A stretch of DNA of 64,000 bases from Metallyticus violacea (Eukaryota > Arthropoda > Insecta > Mantodea > Metallyticidae). The translations under genes and the position numbers were made by a program. Below are positions 34,726 to 47,600 of the stretch, piece by piece. Each line of letters opens with the position of its first letter. Positions within the stretch are counted from its first letter, which is position 1. The stretch covers positions 1,556,001-1,620,000 of the forward strand of contig JAUJEO010000019.1 of the NCBI GenBank assembly GCA_030762175.1, written 5' to 3'. A model generated the notes under the pieces. The model was not told the origin of the DNA. It did not search any database and worked only from the letters and a program-made list of their open reading frames with translations.

Positions 34726-36296
34726 TACGATAAACACATAGTTCAACCTGATGTCTGTCCTTTGTCCTTCTTCTTGAGACCCTCTTTTCCATAAAAACAA
34801 AATATTAATATTCCTATCCAACCATGTCTCTACTACTGCCATCACATGCCTTTAATAGCTGCACTATTACCCCATTCTTCACTTTTCTCATCAACTCTTC
34901 AACTTCCAAAATGCAATTCCCCAATTCTTTTCCCTATACTGAGCCCTTTTTATAAGATCTAAACTCTTGCAATTTGGTCTTGCTCCTGGTCATCCTATCA
35001 GTAATCATTTCTCCTCTTGCATGATCGCAAACTTTCATTATACTGCCTCAAGTAGTTAACACAATGCTTAAACCTACATTTCTCCATATGTCCAACCCAG
35101 TAGCTGCTCCTAAGGCCATTCTGTGCATATGTTCTACCAGCTGACTCTCTGGCATCACTTGTCTTAATGGTAACATCATCCATACTTCTCTTTCCACCTC
35201 ACTTCCATATCATCCGGTCCTTCAGCATCTGTTATGTGTTCTCTCCTTACCAAAGTCTGTGCTGTCAGCTTTAATTCCCATTGATTTAATTTCTGAAGTT
35301 CTGCTGACTAATTTCTTCCTTCCTATCTATCCATAAATGAAATCGTTGAACCCGTGCCTTTCTTACTTCTGCCCTGGATGTTTTTATTTCCCTTAAAAGT
35401 ACCTTTCTCAGCATTCTTTTCTTTCCCATAATCATTCTCAATAAATATGCTTGATCCTTTTAATTTCTAGCATTTAATAAAATTGTCTGTTTAAACTTCA
35501 TAGTGGTGAGCTTCACTATTACTTCTTTCATCCAGTATGAAAACAGCCACAATTTTCCAACCCACCAATTGAATACCTAATTTATCCAAAATTTCAACTT
35601 GTTGCCATGCCCATTTATCTCTTGTGTCTGAATCCCAAATATAATCATGTTTATTCTTCTACCTTTTCCGAATCTAATACCCTTCGTTTGCATTCTATTA
35701 CTTTGTTCTGTATCTGTCCCACCGAATTTTCTCTAACAACATTTAATCCATCCATCACTTTTAGGTCTGTTAGTCTGTTAAACCTTCTTTAATAGCTTTC
35801 AACATCCCTAGAATCTGGTCCATTTCCAGCCTGGAATTTACCTCAACTCCTGCTATCGCTGTGTTGCCAAAACGAATGAATGTCATCACAGAAATGTTAA
35901 GCATTCATTATGTCCTGCATCTTCTAAACAGTTGGTTGTCACGTTAAATAAGCCAATTCTGGTCCTATATATCTCAATGCTTGCACCCATCTTCCTCTTG
36001 CGGGAGAGCTCTTAGAACATGTCTACCTCCTTCCATTTGCTGTCAGCAACTCTAAAATTTATACAGTATCATAAGACAAATTAACTCCAAAAAGTTAAAA
36101 CAGAAAAGAGCAGCTATGAGATAAAAGTACAGGATGATCCATGTGGTATGTTGCTAAAATGCTCATTTTTAATCCCTCTAAGGTGTGAGGATTTATTATG
36201 TATACCCAATCTTTTATTTTTTACACTCACAATTCCAAGATTTTAAAATAATGAATTAATTCCTGGATATAGAATGTGAGTTCTAATGCTAACTCA

Positions 36297-36475
36297 CTTG
36301 CTGGCCAGATATTGGAGTTCTGCACAAGGGTGGCAGTGGACAGTAGCATAATCTATTTGTAACACAGGCACTGATAATTGGCAGACAACATTAGGCTTAA
36401 TGATGAAGGTGAAGATGGAGACGATGGAGCAAGGGTGGAATGAATGGCAAGAGAAATCAGAGTACCTGCAGAAAA
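36297..36475 (-). CDS. Possible unassigned exon
   Basis: On the minus strand an open frame starts after TTTTCTGCAG and ends before GTGAGT, both good splice signals. It reads SCHSFHPCSIVSIFTF and ends CHPCAELQYLAS. I do not recognise it. The opposite strand is also open, so this may be chance. Confidence 0.2.
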
Positions 36476-36908
36476 TCTGCCCGGTTGTCACTTTGTCTGC
36501 CACAAATCCCAATTATGGCTGCTGCGGAGATAGTAATGTTAAAGCTAGAAAGATCCTAAACAAAAAATTACTTCTGAGAGCATTTTAATTGGAAAATGCA
36601 GCTAAATCCTGCTTTAATGCAGGCACCATACTTCAGGTCATTATTTTTTCTCACTAACGTTATGTGTTTTGAACTCTCATTGACACAGTCACCACATTTA
36701 TGCATTGCTTCTGATAGATTGAAATATTAATTGTTCCTTGATGCATTAATGTATTGTCAACAAAGAAAGTTAACCCAATTTCAGTAGACTATTTTGTAGA
36801 GTGTTTTCATGCACAGTTTGTGTGTGTTAAAGAGTCAGCATGTTAAGTTTCCTAATATTAGGATTGATTTAATTTTGTTTTATAGTACATAATTTGTGAA
36901 TTACATTG

Positions 36909-37209
36909 TTGATTGATTGATTGATTTATTTAAGGACGCTCTTTAACAGCTCAGGTCATCAGCGTCCCATTCAACTCAGGGCGTGAAACGGCTGACAAAT
37001 TTTGCTCAGAGGCCTCTCTTTCAGGCTTGAGGTTCTTTTTCGTGCCGCAAATGTACGACACGGGACCCACGGCTTTACTTCCCTTCCGAAGGAAGCCACA
37101 CTTAGGATTTTTATGCCCGAAAAAATCCATCGGTCCCGGTCGGGTTTGAACCCACGTTTTGGGTATAGGAGGCAAATATGGTAACCACTACACCACCAGG
37201 ACCGACGAA
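36909..37209 (-). mobile_element. tRNA-derived SINE, family 2, copy c (best preserved)
   Basis: GGGTTTGAACCCAC is a perfect box B on the minus strand, with CTCAGGTCATCAGCGTCCC and AAGCCACACTTAGGA in the body. The GATT repeat at 36909-36925 is its tail. Higher GC than copies a and b suggests a younger insert. Confidence 0.85.
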
Positions 37210-37709
37210 ATACATTGTGGTAGATGGGGAATTTAAACTATAGATTCCATCCATTTCATGTAGTCATCTGCAGTAAAAGATACTCATTTCATCAGCAGGT
37301 GGCAAAAATGCTTGGGAATTGCGGTTGAAGAATTTAAGCATTTACTTGCTTAGTTGGAATTCTGCATAATTATAATTCAAATTTCCTGTGGAATTGGATC
37401 AAATGTGGAAATGAACACCACCACTAGTAATTATCAATATGCCAGTATCTTGTATTGGTAGCCTATCAAATGGAGATCCAGTGGAAAGCAAATATAAATC
37501 AGTGATAATCGTGTTAGTTATTTTATACAAGAAAATGAATTAGATGAATTGTATACTATATTACAAATTATGTAGTATGTGTGTAAATTAGTAACTTTTT
37601 TACTTAAATGTAAATTGGAACTTTCATAGTGAAGCTAATCATATTAATTGATATCATTGTATGATTCAGTTGAACTACACACTCTTAAAGCTTAATTTTC
37701 ATAAATGTA

Positions 37710-37750
37710 TGGAATCGGTTTCAAGAACATTTAGTTCCCATCTTCAGTCA
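37710..37750 (-). ncRNA. Hammerhead-like motif, minus arm of PLE dimer
   Basis: CTGAAGA, stem II GGGAAC-TAAAT-GTTCTT, GAAAC, then CGATTCC. The last pair of stem II is weaker than in the plus arm. Confidence 0.45.
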
Positions 37751-38117
37751 GGCTAAAGTTCAACTGTCGGATCATTTGTTGAGCTGTGGGAATGTATATT
37801 CTTCTCTGGTGGCAGTGTGATAAACTTGTAGTTTATGTTTTCATCCCCGGCATTGTCGAAGTTCATTATGCTCTCTTTGTATTTGTAGATGTAGATTTTC
37901 TCCCAGGTTGCTAATTCCGTAGGTCCTTGTACTGATTTGAATAATTTTGCTTTATTTATTATGTCGTGATTTTGTGTCCAAAAATGATATGCTACTGCTG
38001 ATTTCTCTATTTGCTTGTACTTTATGTTCCTGAAATGTTCCTTTAATCGTGCGCCTATGTTTCTCTTTGTTTTTCCAATGTAGATTTTTTCACTCCAATG
38101 TAGATTTTTTCACATTC

Positions 38118-39241
38118 TCAACAGTTTATTTTGTAAATACCTGATTTTTCTTCTTGTGGAATCCTGTCATTAACATTATCTATCAGTAAATTTTTAACAT
38201 TAAATCTATTAATCGGTGCCAACCTGATATTAAAACCTTTAAGAATATTCTGAAATTTTTTTGTGGCCCATGGATGATATATGAATTTTTTAAAAATTTG
38301 TTTATCTTTTCTTGCTGAAAATGTTGTGGTTTCTTTGATATGTTTTTGTCTCTTGAATTTCTGCACCTTTTTATGTACTAGTTCTTTTTTAAAACCATTT
38401 TTAACTGCTGTTTCTTCTATTTGTTTGTATCCTTTAAAATATTCTTCTTTGCCAATTTGTAGGTTAACTAGCCAGTGTGTTAAACTGTTAATTACTGCAT
38501 GTTTGTGTGCTGTGGGGTTAAAACTGTCAGCTTTGATGTGATTATCTGCATGTGTATTCTTTCTGTATATTCCAAATTTAAGATTTTCTTGGCATTTCAT
38601 TATTTTAATATCCTAGAATGGCAGCATGTTATCTGTTTCTATTTCGTATATAAATGATATGTTTATATCTTGAATATTTAGAAGTTTTAAGGCACCGTCA
38701 ATGGGTTTTTTGTTAACTATGGCAAATATATCGTTGACATATCTGTACCATACCTTAAATATGTATGGAAAAGCTATGTTGATGTGTGTTTCAAATCTAT
38801 TCATGAAGAGGTTAGCTAGAAATGGAGATAAGGGGCTGCCCATTGTAAATCCTGCTTCTGGTTTATAAAATTTTCCTTTAAAAGTAAAAAAGGCTTGGTT
38901 TATGCAAATTTCTGTTAGTTTGATGTATTCTTTTATGTGTGTATCATTAATTCCGCTTGTTTTTAGCCAATCATGTAGATAAATCAGGATTTTTTCTTTT
39001 GGTATGCTTGGAAACAAAGATTCTACATCGAAAGGTATAAGAGTGTTAGAGGGATGCAATTGTATGTCTTTAATTTTTTCTATTAACTGATATGATTTGT
39101 TCATGCTCCTGGTTTGAAATTTTGGTAATGTCTTGAATCTATTAGCTAACCATTTTGCTAAATAGCAAGAGGGAGTATTGATGTTGTTAATAATGGGGCG
39201 CATACCATTTCCAGTCTTGTGTTTTTTATGTCAACCATATA
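38118..39241 (-). pseudogene. PLE reverse transcriptase/GIY-YIG ORF, minus arm
   Basis: RT frame 39203-38613: MRPIINNINTPSCYLAKWL, FDVESLFPSIP, GFTMGSPLSPFLANLF and YRYVNDIFA. The catalytic YVDD is YVND (Asn codon at 38735-38733). A second frame, 38600-38118, runs to SGIYKINC at the start of GIY-YIG, and the endonuclease end follows with frame changes. A stop separates the two frames near 38610. Confidence 0.8.
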
Positions 39242-39255
39242 CCTTAGCTATTAAC

Positions 39256-40735
39256 ACATGTGTGTTAATTCCATCTGAGGTTCTGAAAACATGTACAGTC
39301 ATTCCAAAAGAAACAATATATAAAATAAAACAGAGTAACCCTAAAATAGCTAAGGTATATGGTTTACCTAAAATTCACAAGACTGGAAATGGTATGTGCC
39401 CCATCATTAACAACATCAATACTCCCTCTTACTATTTAGCACATTGGTTAGTTAATAGATTCAAGACATTACCAAAATTTCAAACCAACATAAACAATTC
39501 ATATCAGTTAATAGAAAAAATTAAAGATATAAAAGTGCATCCCTCTGACACTCTTATATCTTTCGACGTAGAATCTCTGTTTCCGAGCATACCAAAAGAA
39601 AAACTTCTAATTTATCTACATGATTGGCTTAAAACAAGTGGAATTAATGATGCACACACAAGAATACATCAAACATAGAAATTTATATTAACCAAGCCTA
39701 TTTTACTTTCAAATGAAAATTTTATAATTAACAAGCAGGACTTAAAATTGGCAGCCCCTTATCTCCATTTCTAGCTAACCTCTTCATGACCAGATTTGAA
39801 ACTCACATTAACACAGCTTTTCCATACATATTTAAGGTATGGTACAGATATGTCAACGATATATTTGCCATAGTTAACAAAAAATTCATTGATGATGCCT
39901 GAAAACTTCTAAATATACAAGATATAAACATATCATTTACATAGGAAATAGAAACAGATAACATGCTGCCATTCTTGATATTAAAATAATGAAATGCCAA
40001 GAAAATCTTAAATTTGGAATATACAGAAAGAATACACATGTAGATAATCACATCAAAGCTGACAGTTTTAACCCCATAGCACACAAACATGCAGTAATTA
40101 ACAGTTTAACACACCGGCTAGTTAACCTACAAATTGGCAAAGAAGAATATTTTAAAGAATACAAACAAATAGAAGAAACAGCAGTTAAAAATGGTTTTAA
40201 AAAAGAACTAGTACATAAAAAGGAGCAGAAATTCAAGAGACAAAAACATATCAAAGAAACCAAAACACTTTCAGCAAGAAAAAATAAACTAATTTTTAAA
40301 AAATTCACATATCATCCATGGGCCACAAAAAATTTCAGAATATTCTTAAAGGTTTTAATATCTGGTTGGCACCGATTAATAGATTTAATGTTCAAAATTT
40401 GCTGATAGATAATGTTAATGACAGTATTCCACAAGAAGAAAAATCAGGTATTTACAAAATAAACTCTGCAGAATGTGAAAAAATCTATACTGGAAAAACA
40501 AAGAGAAACATAGGCACACGGTTAAAGGAACATTTCAGGAACATAAAATACAAGCAAATTGAAAAATCAGCAGTAGCATATCATTTTTGGATACAAAATC
40601 ACGACATAAAAATAAAGCAAAATTATTAAAATCAGTACAAGGACCTACGGAAATAGCAACCTGGGAGAAAATCTACAAATACAAAGACAGCATAATGAAC
40701 TTCGACATCGACTTGCCGGGGATGAAAACATAAAC
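39256..40735 (+). pseudogene. PLE reverse transcriptase/GIY-YIG ORF, plus arm
   Basis: Starts slightly further upstream than the minus arm (SEVLKTCTVIPKETIYKI, then AKVYGLPKIHKTGNG). RT to FDVESLFPSIP in one frame (to 39678), then stops and shifts; YVND again (Asn codon 39855-39857). GIY-YIG at about 40444-40520 reads SGIYKINSAECEKIYTGKTKRN, so the YIG is YTG and one linker Cys is Ser. C-terminus KSAVAYHFWIQNHDI. Confidence 0.8.
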
Positions 40736-40814
40736 TTCAAGTTTATCACGCTGCCACCAGAGCAGAATGTACATTCCCACAGCTCAACGAATGATCTGAC
40801 AGTTGAACTTTAGC

Positions 40815-40856
40815 CTGGCTGAAGATGGGAACTAAATGTTCTCGAAACTGGTTCCA
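40815..40856 (+). ncRNA. Hammerhead-like motif, plus arm of PLE dimer
   Basis: CTGAAGA (40819-40825), stem II GGGAAC-TAAAT-GTTCTC (6 bp with one G-U), GAAAC (40844-40848), then TGGTTCC. Confidence 0.5.
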
Positions 40857-41299
40857 TACATTTATGAAAAGTAAGTGAAGCTTTAAGAGTGTGTAGTTCA
40901 ACTGAATCATACAATGATATCAATTAATAGTAACTTTTTGTTTGGGGGGAGGGGGTATCCCCAAGAAATTTCATTTAGACAACAAACTTATTGGTATGGT
41001 GGGCTGTACTGCTAGCAATATGGACCCTAATTATACTTTTGGTTTTATGAACTACAGCCATTTTTGTAACATAAAAATTTTATTTTCCTTGGTAATGCTG
41101 AATCTTATAAAATGAGTTTTTTTAAATACAAATTAAACAAAAGTTCATAAGAAAATTCACAGAATAATTTGGTTCTATTTAGATTTAATTCCACTCAATA
41201 GATATGTTATCTCAGTGCTTACAGTGGTAAAAACATTTTACAAGAGATTTAAGGAATATATTTAATTGCAAATTTCAGACATATTCTTTAGATTATTAT

Positions 41300-41305
41300 T
41301 TTATT
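41300..41305 (-). terminator. Candidate MRPS15 poly(A) signal
   Basis: AATAAA on the minus strand about 29 nt beyond the MRPS15 stop codon; spacing fits a short 3' UTR. Confidence 0.4.
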
Positions 41306-41333
41306 TGTATCACTCAAATTATAACAATGAAAA

Positions 41334-41616
41334 TCATTTGACTGGAGCACTTTCTTTCACGTTTCTAAAGAGCTCTAATTCCTTTAGTTTCTGGAGCACA
41401 GCATTTATATCTTCCTCAGTGACTGTTTGTTCCACACCACACTCCTCCTCCTCTTTTCGTATCCACTTTAATTTTTCAGCTTTCTCCTTCAGGAAGCTCA
41501 CCTGTTCTGCTTGAAGTATTTCTTTGTACTCTGCCAATCTCTGTTGTCTTATGTTGTAACAATATTTATTTGTCAGCTTACGCAAGGAGCTTTTTCTTGT
41601 TACTCGAATAAACTTC
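41334..41616 (-). CDS. MRPS15: MRPS15 exon 4, C-terminus
   Basis: Acceptor ttctag, 283 nt to the stop. It starts KFIRVTRKSSLRKLTNKYC and ends ESAPVK. Confidence 0.93.
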
Positions 41617-44600
41617 CTAGAAATACAATAATTATGAATAAAATTAATATTGGCCTTTTGCGCAGACAAGAATTAAAGTGAAAATAAAGGAAAATCCCAT
41701 ATTTTTATTAATTTTTATGTGTAAACTTGCAGTTAATTTGATCAATTTAATTGGCATTTTATAATCAGTGATATTGGTCTCTTCAATAATTATGAAAATA
41801 TTTATTAGCAATTTGTTATTTATTTTCGTTCAAAATATTTTTCTGTGCAGACAAATATTAATTTAAAATGTAATTTATAAAAATTTACAATGTCTGCATC
41901 TGGCATGCTAATAAAGTTTAAATCTCTTGTGTTTTGATACTTTCTGGATTTTGGAGATTTGAATTTCTCTGGTAAGGAACATTTAAGTGCAGGACTTCAC
42001 AGGTTATTAGTCATGTCAGATTTATAAAACTAGAACTTTCTGGCATCCTATATTCTGTGGCCTTCATCAGAAACTGGTGCAATGTATATAAATTAACATA
42101 TTAAATTTAAAATTAATTTTGTGTCAGAACTAATACAGTGAAGCAATTAATATATTCTTAATTAGCTAGTGAACCAATTTAATGATGGAGAAACATTAGG
42201 TATAATCAGATAGATAAATCAGTGGTTGCACATCACTTTTGGAGAGATAAACATGATATAGAAATGGAAATCAGATCATTGAAATTCGTATATACACCCT
42301 TGGAGCTGGGAATATGGGAAAAAAAATTATTAAAAATTATGAAAATATGATTATGAACTTCAAGATCCCAACAGAAGACAAATTAATTCAAAGATTCATA
42401 AAATGTCCACCAGAGCTACACCAACTCCACCAACAACAAATTTGGCAGTCAACTCACAGCTGATTATGTGGGCAAAAGCCTATGAAATATGTTCTATATA
42501 ATTCAATGGTAAGTGAAGCATAAGAGTATTAAATCGACTCACTGGCTAATTAAGAAGATAACATATATTTATACTGAAGGAAAGGAGGGCAATTTAATTG
42601 GCCCTGGCCAATGAGAAGCAAAGGATTTACATAACACAGAATGAAACTCTACTTTTTGCCATGATATATTCCTTGGATTTTGATTTGTTACATTAACATT
42701 TATCCTATACGAATATATTAAATATGTTCACAATAACTTCACTTACTTATACAACATTAGGACATGTTTTGGGGGCAATCGCTTGCTTAAACATAGTAGA
42801 TAAGAAGGCCAGACATTTCAAAAGACTTACAAATATTAAAAACACCATCATTCTTTCCGTGATGAAAAAGGACATAAGTTTTAAAAAATTTGCATACCAT
42901 CCATAGGAAAAACAGTGCATTCATGAGACTTTTGGTAATTTGTTGGCTGCACAAAATAAATTTAACGTTGGGAACCTTCTAAACAGAACCATAAAAGGTG
43001 TTATCCCATCCAGCAAAAAGGCAGGAGCGTGTCAGATAAATTGTTTGGGTTGTGATCAAATATATAGATGGTGCCAAAAAAGTATACACATTTCAAACAA
43101 AGAAAAAACAATGTTAGCATAACAAAATTTAATTCACACAAACAGAAAATGATCAAAATGCCCATCATTGGCATCGATACACTTCTGAGTAGGTTGAACT
43201 ACTGATTGAGCAATGTTTGGGATAGTATCCTCAGCAATTGAAGCACAAGCTGTTTCAATTTCTTCCGGAAGTGCAGCTGGTTTTCTATGGTATACAATAT
43301 CTTTAAGAATTCCTCATAGGTAGAAGTCCAGTAGATCCAGAGAACATGGTGGAAACTCAATCGGACCTCTTCGTCCTGTCCAGTGCTTTGGAAGTTTGTC
43401 ATCAAGACACGCACATACACCTCAGTGGTAATGTGGTGGTGCACCATCCTGTTGAAAGTAAACTTTCTCATTTCCATAGAGTGTATGAATGGTGGGTAAG
43501 ACGGAATTGCTACTCTTGTTGTCAGTTCTGTTCTGTACACGTCTCCATTGCCTTTGAACTTCAATAACATTCTTGGTTTTCCAATACTGCTTCAAAATTA
43601 TTCAAAAGATAATCTTGGCTCCATTTTGTTGTAGCATAATGTAATGTGAGTCACATCTGTTTAGAGAACATCATGATACTCTTGGCTTCATTTGCTTATT
43701 GATTTACTTGTCACATAGCTACACTATCATAATATATGTGAGTCACATTGTTTACAGAACATCATAATACACATTACTGTGGTTTTTTAGTCCAACTTTT
43801 AAACACATGAAATAGATATCTACTGTGAAAGTATGTATACATTTTTTGAACCCTCGGTATATAGGTAGAACAATAAGAAATTTGGAGACAATGGAGAAAG
43901 AACACTATAGAAATGTAAGATACTAACAGGTGGGTAAATCAGCAGTTTCACATCATTTTTGGATGTAAAATAATCACAGCACAAAAGAAACCAATCTGTT
44001 TAAAGTTACCAACAATCCCACATAATTGGCAATATGGTAAAAGATCTTCATTTTACAGAATAAGAATCGTGTTATCAATTTTGACATCTCACCAATGGAC
44101 TTCCTGTTTTGTTGTATATTGGAACAACTATAGGTCACATCATTGCCTGCCAGCTTTAGTCAGTCCCCAGCTAAAGATGAGAGCTAAGGCTCTTAAAACA
44201 AGTTCTGACAAATTAATCAGTTAATACTGCATAGTGTCATTGAATACAGAGTTCTTTATTGTATAACCAAAATGTTATGATTGCTGCATAACATCATAGC
44301 AAATAAATACAAAAATTGTGGAAATGGAAACGTAGTGGTCTTTGGTATAGAGATTTTGCCATTTATATAAAGCTATTTTTCTGTTGCTCAGATACTTTGT
44401 TACTTTCTAGACTCAATCCATTTTTGTTCTTCCATTTCACTGCCATGGAGTTACCAAAATTTCTCCATCCTGAAAGTACTTCTTCATTCTGCTATGAAGA
44501 CATGCACCAATTAAGGTCAACTACAACAGCAATAATAATACCAATTGCTTAATGCAATACAGTGTGCAAACAATAGTTAATTTTATCATATGTTCCAGTC

Positions 44601-47600
44601 AACCATCTGCTAGTCACATATGTAGCAATCAGTCATATGAACATACCCCCATCTGCATTATCAATATTTCTATGATTTCCAAAGCAAAGTGGTATTAAAT
44701 ATGGTTTGAATTTCAGCTTAATGTTCTAGGTACAGGATAGTAATATTTCTGAATACCTGGGAGGGGATTTATAGATTATGTTGAGTTTCTCCAGTAGCCA
44801 TTCAAATCTCTTGTAATCCCTGGCTCTCAGATATTTCAGGTACTTTTTGCGATGGTCTATTAGCTCCTTCAATATTACTTTTATTTTTTTATCCCTTGGA
44901 TATTCTTCCATTCTTTTCTGAAGATTGCGCACTCTAGCCGTCATTCCTGCAACTAATATATGCACAAAAAAAAAATGTGATGAATTATTATAACTTGAGA
45001 AAAACACATTATAAACTGCTATCTTTCTAAAATAAGAATTAAACTTTACCAAATTAGTTACCTTTTTGGTACATACAGAATAGAACAATTTTATAAAAAA
45101 ATACTATACAAAAATGTTGTCCCATGTTGGCAACTGCAAACTTCAATTGAGCAATTTATATGAAACTGAACCAGCAGAAAAGACAAAGAAATGAATCTTC
45201 TGAATTAGCATACAAAACATTTTCTACAGTTGTTAAGCTAAAAGATTACTGCACATTTTTTTCTCTTTTATTTTAGCAATAAATTTATATTATTATAGTT
45301 TTTATTATCATTATCAATATTTATTATAAGTTTATAGATTGCTAGCTTTTGGTTCAGGTTACAAAAAAGTTCTGTCTACACAATAGTGAACATAGCTCTG
45401 ACATAAAATTGATAGTTTATCTGTGGAAGATACAAGGGGTAGGTCCCTAAGTTTCTAGCCTTGCCCAATAAGGATTATTGCCTTCACAAAAGCCTTATCT
45501 GGTGTCATACATTATTGTTAAGTAAATAAATGCAGCTGTAACTTCTGCTCCCCTATGTTCAGATATAGTTGCATAAAGAAGGCTATGTGTAGAAAATTGT
45601 GACATGTTCAAAATGGAGTATCAAGCTGTTATTAAGTTCTTCACAAAAGAAGGACTTACTGTAAATGAAATTAAATAGCGATTGGACATGTATATGGGAA
45701 GACATCCCCCTCATTTCTACCATAAAAAAATGGGCCAAACTTTTTCGAATGGGTCAAGAAAGCATTGTAGACAAAGAGCATGCAGGTTGGCCCTTGGAGA
45801 TGCTCACTCCTGAAAACATTGCTCTTGTGGAAGGAGAAATTATGGAAGAAGTTACAGAAATAGCAGCATGGTTGGGCCTTTCTAAAACAACAGATGTGAG
45901 AAGTTATTGCAATAAAGGGTAACTATATTGAAAAATGAAATAGAGTTTTTGTCTCTATCAAACGTTGAAAATGTTTAGGCCATAAACTTATGGGCCTATT
46001 CTCTTATTCTGCTGCATTAATATTTTGTAACTCAAAAAGTAAACAAATCTTACTCATTTATAAATGATTCATTTAGTTTGGATTTGTTTCACTAAAATTT
46101 AATTATTTCATAGGTTGTGTGTGCATGATGGAAAACATGTTACCAATAAGCAATGAATTTTAACAGCACAGGATTGAATTTTGCAGTTGTCTTGAGGGGA
46201 GGGAGACTTAACATGAATAACGCAACTGTGGATTTTTATTTACACCAGCTATAAGATAACGATAATTTCCCAACTTTAAGCTAACATTTATAATAAAATA
46301 TTATGATGATCACAATTGTTACAAGTGCTTCAGCTAAGGTGGCAAATCTGGTCACACCAATAAATATGATATGTTTTCAAATCCAAGTAACAGCAAGTAA
46401 GAGAAAATTTGCTAATTTGTTTCCTAAAAATAGTTTATTTCTTTATGATAGATATGCTTGGGATTTTGTTTTATATTCCTTGAGAGATGTGTTAACAATT
46501 TTGTCATTCTGAAATAGTGTGGCAGTTCAGAATCTGACTCGACAACTTCATATTTATGTAAGGAATATTGAAATAGCAATTATTCACTGATTACAAATTT
46601 ATGTTAATAGAAATTTGAAAAAATTAACTGCAAAATCAATGCTTCTGGCTTTCAACACTTTATATAAACTAAAAGCAGATAACTTAGCCCATTATTTAAA
46701 TTGTACTTAGCAAGCTATAGGCAATAGACTGGTAATAAATTTTAATAGGATAACTTACTTCATTTTTATCTTCTGCTTCTTTTTTTGACTTGTGTTTACT
46801 GTATAAGTGAAATATATTAAATCCATCTTTTCTGAATATTCATAAAAATGGATCCAGGAATCACACTTTTCAATTGTAAATAATAGATATTATGAGATGT
46901 GAAAGAATGTGCTAAACAGCTTCAATAATGAACAAAAAATGTTATGCCTAACTTACCAATATACTTATAATAGAATTTTATACTACATAATCAGCAATTG
47001 AATTTTTATGTTATAATATATGTTAATTTGTCTTACTATATATAAATAAATGTTATAATCATACTTCATAACGTGCATTTAATTTGTTCTGTGTACAATC
47101 GCTTCTAATTACATAATGAATTAAAGATTTGATAGTATCAATCTCATATCATTAAATGTTACTATGATCAGTAAATGATCTAAAACCTAAATAAATATTA
47201 CAGTTTTACCAGCAATGCTGGCATTTGCCAAAATGTATTAGTAAGGATCCACTATATGTTATTAAGAAATATTGAGCATACAGCTTTTTCATTTGCAATA
47301 CATAAAAGAAAGATAAATCTTACTAATTTACGAAATTATTGCTGGATTTAAAAAGGAATGTATGGTCCATGATATGCAATTAACAAGTATTGAACAGAAA
47401 AGTGTGTCACAAATTTCCATTTTTTCATAACTCACTTTCACTTTCCATTGAAGATCCATAATCCAGTTTATGTTCTTTAACTCTATTTAATAAATCATAC
47501 TTCAGAATTTGCATTGTGTACCTCCTTGGCATGAATTCCAGGCTGAACACGCGCTTCACTAACTCATTTGCTCTATAACAAAAAATGCATATTTTTAGTA

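Larger units (their letters stand above)
32430..35990 (-). mobile_element. LINE remnant keeping its 5' side, interrupted by PLE pieces
   Basis: Minus-strand frames show, from right to left: basic linker sequence at 35.0-35.4 kb, a WCKYFVKVF-like block near 33010, the DDISEEFG and WKIEGF region near 32850, RT pieces near 32700, and FVDVEKAFHIINHNAL (about 32490-32440), the first catalytic RT block. The sequence stops there, so the RT C-terminus and 3' end are missing. PLE pieces interrupt it at 33540-34725. Confidence 0.55.
37601..40927. mobile_element. Inverted dimer of a Penelope-like element with 12-bp target duplication
   Basis: Two copies of one PLE face away from each other: minus arm about 37645-39253, plus arm about 39344-40927, meeting in a spacer that belongs to the plus copy. 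Outer ends are inverted repeats (TTGATATCATTGTATGATTC and complement). TAGTAACTTTTT flanks the whole at 37589-37600 and 40928-40939, and a one-sided 44-bp tail lies at the left, as in the mini-insertions. Both arms lack the 5' end of the ORF. The arms have diverged at scattered sites. Confidence 0.85.
42700..44230 (+). mobile_element. PLE 3' half split by a mariner-like element
   Basis: Left part: FKKFAYHP (to 42906), then LLAAQNKFNVGNLLNRTIKG (42937-42996) and CQINCLGCDQIY near 43035-43070. Right part from about 43861: GRTIRNLETMEKEHYRN, KSAVSHHFWM, then a hammerhead-like motif. The frame of GIY-YIG (QIY...GRT) is cut exactly by the insert at 43071-43860. Other stops show it was decayed. Confidence 0.75.

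Noticed and set aside
36909..36925. GATT repeat as an independent microsatellite
   Set aside because: It is the tail of the family 2 SINE.
38281..40308. 86-codon ORFs antisense to the PLE arms and the similar ones at 26257-26517 and 56704-56941
   Set aside because: They recur only because they mirror the basic, Lys-rich PLE coding region; hydrophobic shadows, not genes.
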